Part shown: in pieces, positions 17,823 through 26,284 of the stretch
Layout of the letters: every line of letters begins with the position of its first letter
Position numbering within the stretch: position 1 is the first letter of the stretch
Source of the DNA: Affinundibacterium fentianense
GTDB taxonomy: Bacteria > Pseudomonadota > Gammaproteobacteria > Burkholderiales > Burkholderiaceae_D
Direction of reading: 5' to 3'
Assembly: GCF_018139545.1 (NCBI RefSeq)
Contig: NZ_JAGSPJ010000004.1
Location: forward strand, 310,001 to 374,000
Length of the DNA stretch: 64,000 nt
Translations under genes and position numbers: made by a program
The notes under the pieces: model-generated
Told to the model about the DNA's origin: nothing
The model's database searches: none
Seen by the model: the letters and a program-made list of their open reading frames with translations, nothing else

Positions 17823-18887
17823 CTAAAGTCGTTGTTCTGTCTTGGGATCAAAGAGAGAAATTTTGCGCGTATCGATGCTGTACAAGACCGTCTGACCGAT
17901 GGCAAACGGACGCTGTTCGTTGACGATGCACGAAATCGTTTGGGCGCCAGCATGCAACCAAACCACCTGGTGATTGCCCATCGGCTCCACTAGCGCGACC
18001 GTGCCGACAAATTGCCCCTCATCACGAATTTGAATTTGTTCAGGACGCACACCCAGAATCACCTCCCCATTCTGTGGGCCAGATGCTGCGAAAGCATACG
18101 AGGACAAATCCATACTAATCGAGTTCGAAACGAACCGTTGTTGCGGATCAAGTTGACCATGCAGGAAGTTCATCGCAGGTGCGCCTAAAAAACCTGCCAC
18201 AAACAGATTCAATGGTCGCTCATACACACATTCCGGCGTGCCGATTTGTTGAATTTTACCTGCTTGCATGACGACGATACGCGTCGCCAAAGTCATTGCT
18301 TCCACTTGATCGTGCGTGACATAAATCATCGTCGATTGGAGTTGCTGGTGTAATAATTTCAATTCACGACGCAAGTTGGTACGTAATTTCGCATCAAGAT
18401 TCGACAAAGGCTCATCAAACAAAAATACTTCTGCTTCTCGCACCAAAGCACGACCAATCGCGACCCGTTGGCGTTGGCCTCCAGATAGTGCTGCTGGTTT
18501 GCGCTTCAACAGGGGCGTCAGATGCAGCATCTCAGCAACTTTATTGATGCGTCTATCGATTTCTGCCTTGGGTGTACGATTGATTCTTAGGCCAAAGGAC
18601 ATATTCTTTTCAACACTCATGGTGGGATACAGTGCGTAGGATTGAAACACCATCCCAATTTGTCGCTCACTTGGATCGGCCCACGTCATATCTTGACCAG
18701 CAATTTCCACGCTACCATCACTGACATCAATCAAACCCGCGATCGCATGTAACAAAGTCGATTTGCCACATCCTGAAGGACCAAGAAGGACCAAAAACTC
18801 ACCCGCTTCGACCGCGAGATTGAGTTCTGAAATAATCTGATTCCCGCTTAGATTTATGCCGAGATTTTGCAAACGAACATTTGCCAC
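17823..18887 (-). CDS. Sugar ABC transporter ATP-binding protein (MalK/UgpC type)
   Basis: A 354-residue ATPase. Walker A GPSGCGKST is at about 36-44, the signature LSGGQRQRVAIGRAL at about 134, Walker B VFLFDEPLSNLDA follows and the H-loop is VTHDQVEAM. The C-terminal TOBE-like domain (about 240-354) is characteristic of MalK-like subunits that energise oligosaccharide importers and can contact regulators. It uses a GTG start with AGAGGATATAAC upstream. It follows the MalG-type permease by 72 bases and precedes the halogenase by 8, so all are one operon with the binding protein gene. Confidence 0.95.
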   Translation of the reverse strand: MANVRLQNLGINLSGNQIISELNLAVEAGEFLVLLGPSGCGKSTLLHAIAGLIDVSDGSVEIAGQDMTWADPSERQIGMVFQSYALYPTMSVEKNMSFGLRINRTPKAEIDRRINKVAEMLHLTPLLKRKPAALSGGQRQRVAIGRALVREAEVFLFDEPLSNLDAKLRTNLRRELKLLHQQLQSTMIYVTHDQVEAMTLATRIVVMQAGKIQQIGTPECVYERPLNLFVAGFLGAPAMNFLHGQLDPQQRFVSNSISMDLSSYAFAASGPQNGEVILGVRPEQIQIRDEGQFVGTVALVEPMGNHQVVWLHAGAQTISCIVNEQRPFAIGQTVLYSIDTRKISLFDPKTEQRL

Positions 18888-18959
18888 GTTATATCCTCTA
18901 TTTCCCTTTTTTTGCTACCTGTTGTGTTTCATTCTCTTGTCCATCCGGACGTTTCACAA

Positions 18960-19865
18960 TCAACCTTTAACCGCACCGGCAGCGATCCCTCGTACAAACC
19001 ATCGACCGGACACAAAGTACAGCGTCAAGGGTACCAGCGAGGTCAAGATCGTCGCCGCCATATTCACGTTGTAAAGACGCGTTCCAGTCGTCGTATTGAT
19101 GACATTGTTTAGTTGCACCGTCATGGGTAAATGATCGCGACCCGCAAACACCAAACCCAAAATGTAATCATTCCAAACACCGGTCAATTGCATAATCGCC
19201 GCCACCACAACAATGGGTGTTGACATTGGCAACACCAATTGCAAGAAAATTCGCACAAAACCACCGCCGTCAATGCGGGCGGCTTGAAACAGTTCATGGG
19301 GAATTGTGCTGTAGTAGTTGCGGAACAATAAAGTCATCACTGGCATACTAAAGACCGTATGTACCAGAACAATGCCAGGCAATGAACTATACAGATCAAT
19401 GCTCGCTAAGATTCTGACCAGTGGAAAGATCATGACCTGCACAGGAATAAAAGCACCGACCATGAGAATACCAAATAGAAAATTAGCGCCTCGTGGTCGC
19501 CAGAATGACAAAGCATAGCCATTCAAAGCACCCAGCAAGATAGGAATGATCGTACTAGGTACGGCAATCGCTACTGAATTCATAAAGCCACCGCGTATCC
19601 CTTCGCAGGCGATCCCTGTGCAGGCACTGGACCATGCGGTGATCCATGGCTCGATACTCATTTGCATTGGTAGTGCAAAGATATTTCCGGCGCGAATTTC
19701 GTCCATGCTCTTCACTGAGGTGACTAACATGATGTAGAGCGGTAGCAAGAAGAAAACAGCAGCGCTAATTAGGAAGGCATAAATACCCCAACGTGCTACG
19801 GTCCACTTACGCGGATTTTTCTTCATAGTTGTTAACTTTGGTGACATGGTCGTGACCGCACTCAT
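18960..19865 (-). CDS. Sugar ABC transporter permease (MalG type)
   Basis: A 301-residue inner-membrane permease with six predicted helices. The EAA loop that contacts the ATPase is visible as ELFQAARIDGGGFVRIFLQLVLP (about 190-212). The ATG at 19865 overlaps the stop of the upstream permease by one base and has GGAGGAAACATTG before it, so the two are translationally coupled. It pairs with the MalF-type subunit to form the channel of a CUT1-type oligosaccharide importer. Confidence 0.95.
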   Translation of the reverse strand: MSAVTTMSPKLTTMKKNPRKWTVARWGIYAFLISAAVFFLLPLYIMLVTSVKSMDEIRAGNIFALPMQMSIEPWITAWSSACTGIACEGIRGGFMNSVAIAVPSTIIPILLGALNGYALSFWRPRGANFLFGILMVGAFIPVQVMIFPLVRILASIDLYSSLPGIVLVHTVFSMPVMTLLFRNYYSTIPHELFQAARIDGGGFVRIFLQLVLPMSTPIVVVAAIMQLTGVWNDYILGLVFAGRDHLPMTVQLNNVINTTTGTRLYNVNMAATILTSLVPLTLYFVSGRWFVRGIAAGAVKG

Positions 19866-20749
19866 CAATGTTTCCTCCGACTACGTGCATACACATACGG
19901 TGCGAGAATCACGATCACGGGAACAAGCAGCATGACGGCTCCTGCTGAGGCCAGCGCGATATTAGCGCGACCAAATAAGTGATCCATAATGAATTTGGCA
20001 GGGACTTCACTGGCGGTTCCCGGTCCACCTTGGGTCATCGCAACTACCGAATCAAACAACTTAATCGCGGTCGTTGACAGCAGCAGAAAAACCGTTGCAA
20101 TGGCTGGAGCGAGCATGGGAATAACGATGGAGATATACACGCGCCACACGGGAATCCCATCGAGCCTAGCGGCTTTCCATATTTCCTCATCAATCCCGCG
20201 TAGTGCTGCTAACAAGAGTGCCATGACTAATCCGGCTGTCTGCCAGACCGTGGCAATCACGATCGTATATATAACCTTATCCTGATCGATGATCCAATCA
20301 AAAGCAAAATCTGGGAAGCCCATTTGACGGACCGCATACTCAATCCCAATACCTGGAGTTAGCATCCATTGCCAAATCAGGCCGGTCGCCACAAATGACA
20401 TCGCATAGGGATACAAAAAAACCGTCCTCAATGCGCCTTCTGCCATCACTTTTTGGTCAATAAACACCGCTAGCAAAAATCCCAAAACCATACTGATCAG
20501 AATAAATAACACGGTGTAGATCGCGATATTTTCTATCGATAGTAACCATCGATCGTTATCAAATAATTTCACATACTGCGCAAATCCCACAAAGGTCTCA
20601 GTCGGCATCGTGCGTGAGTTGGAAAACGACACTTTGATCGACCATAGAGTCGCGCCCAAGTAGGCAACCAAGGTCACCATCGCCATCGGCAAGATGGCCG
20701 CGAATGGGACGAAGCGGCGGAGTAGGTGATGGGTCAACTGCTTACGCAT
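19865..20749 (-). CDS. Sugar ABC transporter permease (MalF type)
   Basis: A 294-residue permease, with six predicted membrane helices and the EAA loop seen as EIWKAARLDGIPVWRVYISIVIPML near residue 192. It forms a heterodimer with the downstream MalG-type protein. It starts five bases after the stop of the solute-binding protein gene and ends in a one-base overlap with malG-like, typical for CUT1 sugar transporters. Confidence 0.95.
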   Translation of the reverse strand: MRKQLTHHLLRRFVPFAAILPMAMVTLVAYLGATLWSIKVSFSNSRTMPTETFVGFAQYVKLFDNDRWLLSIENIAIYTVLFILISMVLGFLLAVFIDQKVMAEGALRTVFLYPYAMSFVATGLIWQWMLTPGIGIEYAVRQMGFPDFAFDWIIDQDKVIYTIVIATVWQTAGLVMALLLAALRGIDEEIWKAARLDGIPVWRVYISIVIPMLAPAIATVFLLLSTTAIKLFDSVVAMTQGGPGTASEVPAKFIMDHLFGRANIALASAGAVMLLVPVIVILAPYVYARSRRKH

Positions 20750-20754
20750 ACGAG

Positions 20755-22041
20755 TTAATCTTTAAACGCGCTAGCGATGCTTTTTTGGACTTTTTCAACT
20801 GGAATACGCGTATTCCAATACGCCGTCAGAATATCTTGTAATGCGCCATTTTGATCTGGCGTCAAGAAAATTTCACTTATTCCAAGATGACGCGATTTAT
20901 CTTTCATAATCGCCATTCCCGTTTGTGCGCAGATATCCATGCTTGACGTATCGACATCGCTACGAATCGGAATCGATCCTTTGAGCTTATTAAATTCCAG
21001 TTGTGTGGCTGGGTTCAACAAAACTCGCGCCAACAGTTTCTGTGCTTGCACAGTTGCTGGACTATTGGTACGCGGAAAGACGAAAGCATCGCCTTGGATC
21101 AAATAGGGAGAGTTCGGTGTGAGTCCCGCGATGCAACCAAAGTCTTTCCCCGCAACCTGCTTGGCTGCAGCGAACTCTCCTTTTACCCAGTCACCCATGA
21201 TTTGTACGCCCGCTTTGCCGCTAATCAACAAGGCAGTTGCATCATTCCAGTTGCGCCCCGGTGATCCCGGATCAATATAGCTTTGCATCCGTTTAAATGC
21301 GAGCAAGACTTTCTTAAATGCCTCTGAGTTAATCGCCTTCTGATCGCGATCGCGAATCACACTCAGGTAGAGATCTTTGCCCCCCACATTGGTGAGCATT
21401 GCTTGAAAGACGATTGTTTCTTGCCATGCTTGCCCACCATGAGCGAGTGGGATGATACCAGCCGCTTTCAGTTTATCCATTGCCGCAAACATCTCATCCA
21501 TACTGGCCGGCTCTTTCGCAATACCAGCTTTCTTGAATGCAGCCTTGGAATACCAAAACCAAGTTTGCATGTGAATATTCACTGGAACCGCGTAGTAGTG
21601 ACCGTTAATTCGGATCACATTTAAGACGGGTTCCGGCAAGATTTTTTCCCAAGCTTCACTTTTAGCAACGTCATCAACGTTATTCAGCATCCCTTGTTCA
21701 ACCAAATCTAAGAATTGTTTGGTGGTGTTGAATTGAGCGGCGGTAGGTGGATTACTTCCCACAATACGATTGATTGCGACAGCACGTGCTTGATCGGCAC
21801 CCGCGATGGCGGTATCAACCCAAATCCCCCCTGCTTTACGATAATTCTCGGCAATGAGTTTGGCAGCGGCCGACTCACTATTAGAAGTCCACCAATGAAT
21901 GATTTCTGCTTTTTCGGCGGGCAAAGGTTTTGCAGCGCGGGGGGCGCCATTTTGCGCTGTCGCGTTGGCCGCCATCAGCATGGCGGCAGGTGCTATGGAC
22001 GCCAGACAAATTGCCAGCATGTTTTTCTTGAAATTTAACAT
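20755..22041 (-). CDS. Sugar ABC transporter solute-binding protein
   Basis: A periplasmic binding protein of 428 residues when started at the ATG at 22041, which has AAGGAGACTGG upstream; the open frame goes back to 22083 but that extension lacks a ribosome site. Signal peptide of about 30 residues ending ANATAQ. The mature part is of the family-1 extracellular binding protein type (IIHWWTSNSESAAAKLIAENYRKAGG at the start), which captures oligosaccharides. It heads the operon SBP-MalF-MalG-MalK-halogenase. An operator copy (22186-22199) is about 145 bases upstream. The nature of the GH enzymes suggests beta-glucosyl oligosaccharides as ligand. Confidence 0.93.
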   Translation of the reverse strand: MLNFKKNMLAICLASIAPAAMLMAANATAQNGAPRAAKPLPAEKAEIIHWWTSNSESAAAKLIAENYRKAGGIWVDTAIAGADQARAVAINRIVGSNPPTAAQFNTTKQFLDLVEQGMLNNVDDVAKSEAWEKILPEPVLNVIRINGHYYAVPVNIHMQTWFWYSKAAFKKAGIAKEPASMDEMFAAMDKLKAAGIIPLAHGGQAWQETIVFQAMLTNVGGKDLYLSVIRDRDQKAINSEAFKKVLLAFKRMQSYIDPGSPGRNWNDATALLISGKAGVQIMGDWVKGEFAAAKQVAGKDFGCIAGLTPNSPYLIQGDAFVFPRTNSPATVQAQKLLARVLLNPATQLEFNKLKGSIPIRSDVDTSSMDICAQTGMAIMKDKSRHLGISEIFLTPDQNGALQDILTAYWNTRIPVEKVQKSIASAFKD

Positions 22042-22185
22042 CCAGTCTCCTTGCAATGCAGATACCTTGTCTGCATCGTTCATTCTTTTGTCTTTAGCAA
22101 TTCGCCGAGAATATTTTTCCTCGTGCCGACTACGCTATTCTTGGTATCCACGGGCACGGTGTAATGCTGCCTATATCGCACAAGT

Positions 22186-22199
22186 TGGAAACGTTACCA
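22186..22199. promoter_or_regulatory. LacI-family operator C (ABC importer operon)
   Basis: TGGAAACGTTACCA, identical to operator A. On the minus strand TTGGTA inside the operator followed 17-18 bases later by GATATA/ATATAG could be the promoter, the same overlap as at GH3. Confidence 0.75.
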
Positions 22200-22328
22200 A
22201 ATTAGACCACTATAGCATTCTTCAAATTTTACTGTCAAACAATTCAGTTTAGGTTTAAGTATTAGTATTTCTTCGTCACAATTTGCGCTGCAACTTTACA
22301 TTTCAACTCTAGGGTTAAGTCTTTTTTG

Positions 22329-22358
22329 TTGACACCTGAAAATGAATAATGCCATACT
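22329..22358 (+). promoter_or_regulatory. Predicted GH16 promoter
   Basis: A perfect TTGACA (22329-22334) and CATACT (22353-22358) are 18 bases apart. The predicted transcription start near 22365 lies just before operator D, so repressor would block initiation or early elongation. Confidence 0.5.
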
Positions 22359-22369
22359 TTCGCACAAAT

Positions 22370-22383
22370 TGGAAACGATTCCA
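22370..22383. promoter_or_regulatory. LacI-family operator D (GH16)
   Basis: TGGAAACGATTCCA, palindromic except for one central pair, 143 bases upstream of the GH16 start and immediately downstream of a predicted promoter. Confidence 0.75.
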
Positions 22384-22525
22384 TTCGTGTGCATTGCGAA
22401 CACAACAATAGGCCCGTCGCTCCTTTCAAAGATGCGCTATACCCATCTCGACCAGCTTGTTCTTTTGCTGCCGAATTGACTTCGCCTTCATCGCCCAGAT
22501 CGTTTTATCCGCCGGAGATTTCAAT

Positions 22526-23455
22526 ATGAGCCTACGCATTCCTTTCTTTAAAGCGCATCGGAAAACACGCGCCCCAATCTATCTTCTCGGTTTGTGCGGC
22601 TGCCTCGTCGCGCTCGGTGCATGTGGTGGTGGCGCCTCCTCTGGTTCGCCGGTAGTATCGACAACACCGATCGTCAATCCCAGTCAAAATACTCCACCGC
22701 TACCCGGAGCCGGGATTCCCGCGAATTGGAAATTGGTATGGGCGGATGAATTTGATCAAGCAGGTTTACCAAATGCCACAAAATGGATGTTTGATACCGA
22801 GCGCAATAAAGCGGGTTGGTATAACAACGAGCGTCAATACTATTCCAAAGATAGGCTGGAAAACGCGCAAGTGAAGAATGGCGTGTTAACCATCACCGCC
22901 CGTAAAGAGCAACTCAGCAATGAACCCGATTATGGCGGTCAAGCGTATACCTCTGCACGGCTGTTGACCCGCGGCAAGGTGAGCTGGACCTATGGTTATT
23001 TCGAAATTCGAGCAAAGCTTCCTTGCGGGCTGGGTACTTGGCCTGCAATCTGGACCTTGGGGAGCAAAGGTGTTTGGCCAGATGACGGTGAGATCGACAT
23101 CATGGAGCACGTTGGTAAAAACAAAGGAAAAATTTTAGGTAGCGCCTACACCGCCTTTTACAATTGGCCCAGCGGCACGGGCAATACGAAGGAAACTGTG
23201 GTAAGTGATGCTTGCGATAGCTTCCACACCTACCAATTATTCTGGGATCAGGAGCAAATTGCGATTGGAGTGGACAACAAATATTACTTCCAATTCGTCA
23301 ATCCGAAAACCGGTGATTACAAAAAATGGCCTTTCGATCAACCACAATATTTGATTTTGAATTTGGCAATCGGTGGTGATCTTGGTGGCGCGGTTGATGA
23401 AAGCATCTTCCCTAGTCAATTCGAAATTGACTATGTGCGGGTATATCAAAAATAG
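22526..23455 (+). CDS. GH16 endo-beta-1,3-glucanase-like lipoprotein (laminarinase)
   Basis: A 309-residue protein started at the ATG at 22526, which has GGAGATTTCAAT upstream (the frame is open from 22457). A lipoprotein signal ends at LVALGAC (Cys33), then a Gly/Ser/Pro-rich linker to about 65. The GH16 domain runs to the end: VWADEFDQAG opening, and the catalytic motif DGEIDIMEH with E189, D191 and E194. The extra residue in this motif compared with the EIDIE form is typical of laminarinase-like enzymes. It would cut beta-1,3-(or 1,3-1,4-)glucan at the cell surface. It begins the only plus-strand operon of the region, followed by a DUF6445-like gene. Confidence 0.94.
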   Translation: MSLRIPFFKAHRKTRAPIYLLGLCGCLVALGACGGGASSGSPVVSTTPIVNPSQNTPPLPGAGIPANWKLVWADEFDQAGLPNATKWMFDTERNKAGWYNNERQYYSKDRLENAQVKNGVLTITARKEQLSNEPDYGGQAYTSARLLTRGKVSWTYGYFEIRAKLPCGLGTWPAIWTLGSKGVWPDDGEIDIMEHVGKNKGKILGSAYTAFYNWPSGTGNTKETVVSDACDSFHTYQLFWDQEQIAIGVDNKYYFQFVNPKTGDYKKWPFDQPQYLILNLAIGGDLGGAVDESIFPSQFEIDYVRVYQK

Positions 23456-23482
23456 TCAGGGAATTAACCGAGAAATAGGATA

Positions 23483-24217
23483 ATGTTGAAACCTCCGATC
23501 GCCCACTTCAATCCTCTCGCGCAAGTGAACATTCACCCGCTGTTTGACAGTCATCAATGCGTTGTGATCGATGATTTCCTTCTCAATCCCGAAGAAATTG
23601 TCGCCTATGCGAGTCAGTCTCGCGCTGCATTTCGCTACGATCACGACAACTACTTCCCGGGATTAGAAATGAATATGGGGCGTCATTTTGCACTGCAATT
23701 CGAGCAATTTTTTATGCTGAAGTTACGCCGCTATTTTGGAGTCAGGCGTAATTTGGGAAGTGCCTGCCGTCTTTCGATGACCACGCTGCAATGCGATCAA
23801 TTGCAACCTTTGCAGAGGCTCTGTCATCGCGATGCAGAAACGCTGCCTGCCGATATGGGCATCGGGGCATCGGTAGTCTATTTATTTGATCAACCAGAAC
23901 TGGGTGGAACTTGCTTTTTCCGCCCCTTACAAGCCTTAGATACAATTCGAGGCTTCCTACAACAGGCGGCAAACGAAGACAATGCCAAGCTTGACGAGCA
24001 ATTGCGGCAAGCACCGAGCTACTGCTTTCAATCTAACCCTTGGTTTGAGTTACGACACACCATTGCTGCCAAATGGAACCGTGCCATATTTTACGAGGGG
24101 ACCGTGTTTCATGCCGCCCATATTACCGACGCTCGCTTATTGAGTGATCAGGTACTTCAATCTAGGCTTTGTCTCAATGCGTTTTTTCGATTTAAGAAAC
24201 AGGCAATGCAAACCTAA
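23483..24217 (+). CDS. DUF6445-like protein, possible 2OG/Fe dioxygenase fold
   Basis: A 244-residue cytoplasmic-looking protein, 27 bases after GH16 with AGGATA before its ATG, so it is cotranscribed. It resembles the DUF6445 family, which is often found beside tryptophan-halogenase genes and TonB receptors in sugar-use loci. Traits that recall Fe(II)/2-oxoglutarate dioxygenases are an LCHRDAE segment (about 113-119), the strand GASVVYLFDQPELGGTCFFRP, and a later FEGT-like FYEGTVFHAAHI. A metal triad H-x-D...H can be proposed (H115, D117, and a His near 211-214). Activity is not known for the family. Assignment to DUF6445 is from memory of sequence pattern, the fold from motif resemblance. 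Confidence 0.65.
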   Translation: MLKPPIAHFNPLAQVNIHPLFDSHQCVVIDDFLLNPEEIVAYASQSRAAFRYDHDNYFPGLEMNMGRHFALQFEQFFMLKLRRYFGVRRNLGSACRLSMTTLQCDQLQPLQRLCHRDAETLPADMGIGASVVYLFDQPELGGTCFFRPLQALDTIRGFLQQAANEDNAKLDEQLRQAPSYCFQSNPWFELRHTIAAKWNRAIFYEGTVFHAAHITDARLLSDQVLQSRLCLNAFFRFKKQAMQT

Positions 24218-24340
24218 TCTCTCAACTATGAACCTAAACGGGACAAAGCATGCACGAACCCGTGCTGTAAGACCTAAGCGATCAGGCAGCAAATCTGAGG
24301 TAAATACGCGGTTCATTCACTCGCAACGAGATTACCTTGC

Positions 24341-25048
24341 TTAACACTTAATTTCCTTCCGCTTTTTCCCAATATTGCCGCGCGCTGCGACTTTGCGAAT
24401 CGAGTCAGGGGCAAACGGGACCTTGCATGCTGTATCTCCAACGTCAACACTTACCGGACCAATTTTCTCGCCAGTTTGAATGGCCGCCTCACTTAGCGCA
24501 GCTACAAACGAGCCCAATGCAATGACAAAACTATTCATACCTGAACGCACCGCATTGGATTGTTGATGGATATGCGTTTGTACAAAATCGAGCAAACGTT
24601 GTAACCAATCGAGATCGAGATCGTCGTCCGGGGTAACGGATACATAAGTGACCAAGGTCGCCCATGCCGTTGCAGCCAAATCTTCTTGGATCGCACTTCC
24701 CCATTCATTGATCAGCTCAATTGCGTACGGGCTCTCGGTGACGACCCAAGCCACACTGTAACGACGTATCGCATCGCAGTTCGCGGTTTGTACCCAACGC
24801 TGCAACTGCGTTTTACTCATCTCTTTACCGTTCGCCATGAGACCGGCTAGATATTGTGCGTCATAGTTACCCGATGCATAGAGTTCGCAGGCAAGTGCAG
24901 TATCGTGTTTGTACGCTTTCAGAATCTTTTTCAACTCTTCGATTTTGACCCCGAAAACCGGTTCCTGCGCACCGTGTTTACGCAAAATGGCACGATAGGA
25001 TTCTGTTCCTAACTTTTCTAACTGTTCCAAGATTTCTTGTGCACGCAT
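24341..25048 (-). CDS. DNA alkylation repair protein, AlkD-like
   Basis: A 235-residue all-helical protein; the ATG at 25048 has GGAGACAGCA before it and is preferred over 25060. It resembles AlkD, a HEAT-repeat DNA glycosylase that removes positively charged alkylated bases: repeated helical pairs, the N-terminal FGVKIEELKKILKAYKHD segment (about 35-53) and the later AVSWVV/ESPYAIELINEWG helices. The C terminus is basic (KVAARGNIGKKRKEIKC). Key catalytic residues of AlkD (Trp, Asp, Trp) cannot be assigned with certainty by eye; W and D residues are present near 105 and 148. It is convergent with the preceding operon and divergent from the OmpA-like gene; not linked to sugar use. Confidence 0.8.
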   Translation of the reverse strand: MRAQEILEQLEKLGTESYRAILRKHGAQEPVFGVKIEELKKILKAYKHDTALACELYASGNYDAQYLAGLMANGKEMSKTQLQRWVQTANCDAIRRYSVAWVVTESPYAIELINEWGSAIQEDLAATAWATLVTYVSVTPDDDLDLDWLQRLLDFVQTHIHQQSNAVRSGMNSFVIALGSFVAALSEAAIQTGEKIGPVSVDVGDTACKVPFAPDSIRKVAARGNIGKKRKEIKC

Positions 25049-25173
25049 TGCTGTCTCCAATAAGAAGAAAGAACTGCTTTCATTCGCATTTCATGAAAGG
25101 CTTTATATTTGCACAAATACTTTCATTAGGCGATACTTCACGAATAATTTTCTCGCCTTATTCGAAAGGATGC

Positions 25174-26214
25174 ATGTTGAAACCTCGTCTCGCACTTCTC
25201 CTCTATTCCAGCTTGTTTTTTGTTATCGCAACGCCACACGCTCAGGCCCAAACTGATGAAGCAAAGTACTGGGGCAAAGATGTGACTTCGAGCATGGATC
25301 ATCCCTTTATCAAACGTTTCACTGGCTCGTGGTTGACTGGCTATTCGAATGTTGAATGGGATATCAGCAAATTTCCGACATCGAACCTCATCGGTAAAGA
25401 TAAAAAATTTCAAGACGTGGTGACATTAGAGGGAAAACAAACGCGCATCTTGTATCTAGCACCACGCGGAAAAATGCCGGTCGAAGTTTTCCGCAACTAC
25501 CAACAAGCATTGCTCAGCGCAGGGGTGAAGATGCGGTGGGTATGCGAGACCCAGTGCAGCGCCCTCTATTGGGCATGGAGAGACATGAATGAGCCCAACA
25601 AGGGAATGCAATGGGCCGAGGGTAGCATCTATACGCCCACATCGAGTCGATACAGTCATAGCTCCGCTCTGTCACCAGACAAGGGCATGATGCTCGTAGG
25701 AAGTATCAAACGCGGCGACCAAGAAACTCAGGTTTTGCTCTACACCTCAGTCGCTGCTTTTGAGAGTACCGGTTTAAGCCAAACGTATATTCACATCGCT
25801 GAACCTAAACCGATGCCAACAAATCAGGTCGAAGTCGACGTGAAGGCCTTACAAATCAGCCTGCGAGAAGAAGGCAAAGTCACGCTAAAGGGTCTGTTCT
25901 TCGATACGGGAAAAGCCAACATCAAAGAAGAATCGAAAGCCCAACTCGACGAGATCGCGAAACTACTGCAAGCTCAGCCCAGTCGCCAATTTTTCATTGT
26001 TGGCCACACCGACAATGTAGGTAACTTCGACGCCAATCAAACACTCTCACAGCAACGAGCGCAGGCGGTGGTCAATGCCTTGCTTGCGGCACCATATCGG
26101 ATTAATGCAAGCCGTCTGGTCGCTAAGGGTAATGCCAATCTTGCCCCCGTTGCCAGCAACACGGAAGAAGCTGGACGGGCACGCAATCGACGTGTCGAGC
26201 TGGTCGAGCAATGA
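25174..26214 (+). CDS. OmpA-family outer-membrane protein
   Basis: A 346-residue exported protein; start at the ATG at 25174 with AAAGGA upstream, then a signal peptide ending PHAQAQ. Residues about 30-225 form an N-terminal domain resembling DUF4892-type modules found in other OmpA-like proteins. The C-terminal OmpA domain (about 235-346) has LFFDTGKANIKEESKAQLDEI and FFIVGHTDNVG, and the final NRRVELVEQ; the conserved Asp and Arg that bind meso-diaminopimelate of peptidoglycan are visible (D in HTDNVG, R in ARNRRVEL). It probably tethers the outer membrane or envelope to the wall. A strong terminator follows. Confidence 0.9.
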   Translation: MLKPRLALLLYSSLFFVIATPHAQAQTDEAKYWGKDVTSSMDHPFIKRFTGSWLTGYSNVEWDISKFPTSNLIGKDKKFQDVVTLEGKQTRILYLAPRGKMPVEVFRNYQQALLSAGVKMRWVCETQCSALYWAWRDMNEPNKGMQWAEGSIYTPTSSRYSHSSALSPDKGMMLVGSIKRGDQETQVLLYTSVAAFESTGLSQTYIHIAEPKPMPTNQVEVDVKALQISLREEGKVTLKGLFFDTGKANIKEESKAQLDEIAKLLQAQPSRQFFIVGHTDNVGNFDANQTLSQQRAQAVVNALLAAPYRINASRLVAKGNANLAPVASNTEEAGRARNRRVELVEQ

Positions 26215-26233
26215 GGATTGACTGACATGAGAC

Positions 26234-26268
26234 AAAAAAGCCCGTCACACTGGACGGGCTTTTTTTTT
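26234..26268. terminator. Bidirectional intrinsic terminator
   Basis: An 8-bp perfect stem AGCCCGTC/GACGGGCT flanked by A and T runs, located between the convergent OmpA-like and M28 peptidase genes. It can serve both. Confidence 0.92.
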
Positions 26269-26284
26269 AAGCTTTAGAGCAAGA

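Larger units (their letters stand above)
22042..22525. promoter_or_regulatory. Divergent control region between ABC importer operon and GH16 gene
   Basis: About 480 bases, A+T-rich in the middle, holding two LacI-type operators, C (22186-22199, toward the importer) and D (22370-22383, toward GH16). Each is next to a sigma70-like promoter. No gene is seen inside. Confidence 0.7.
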
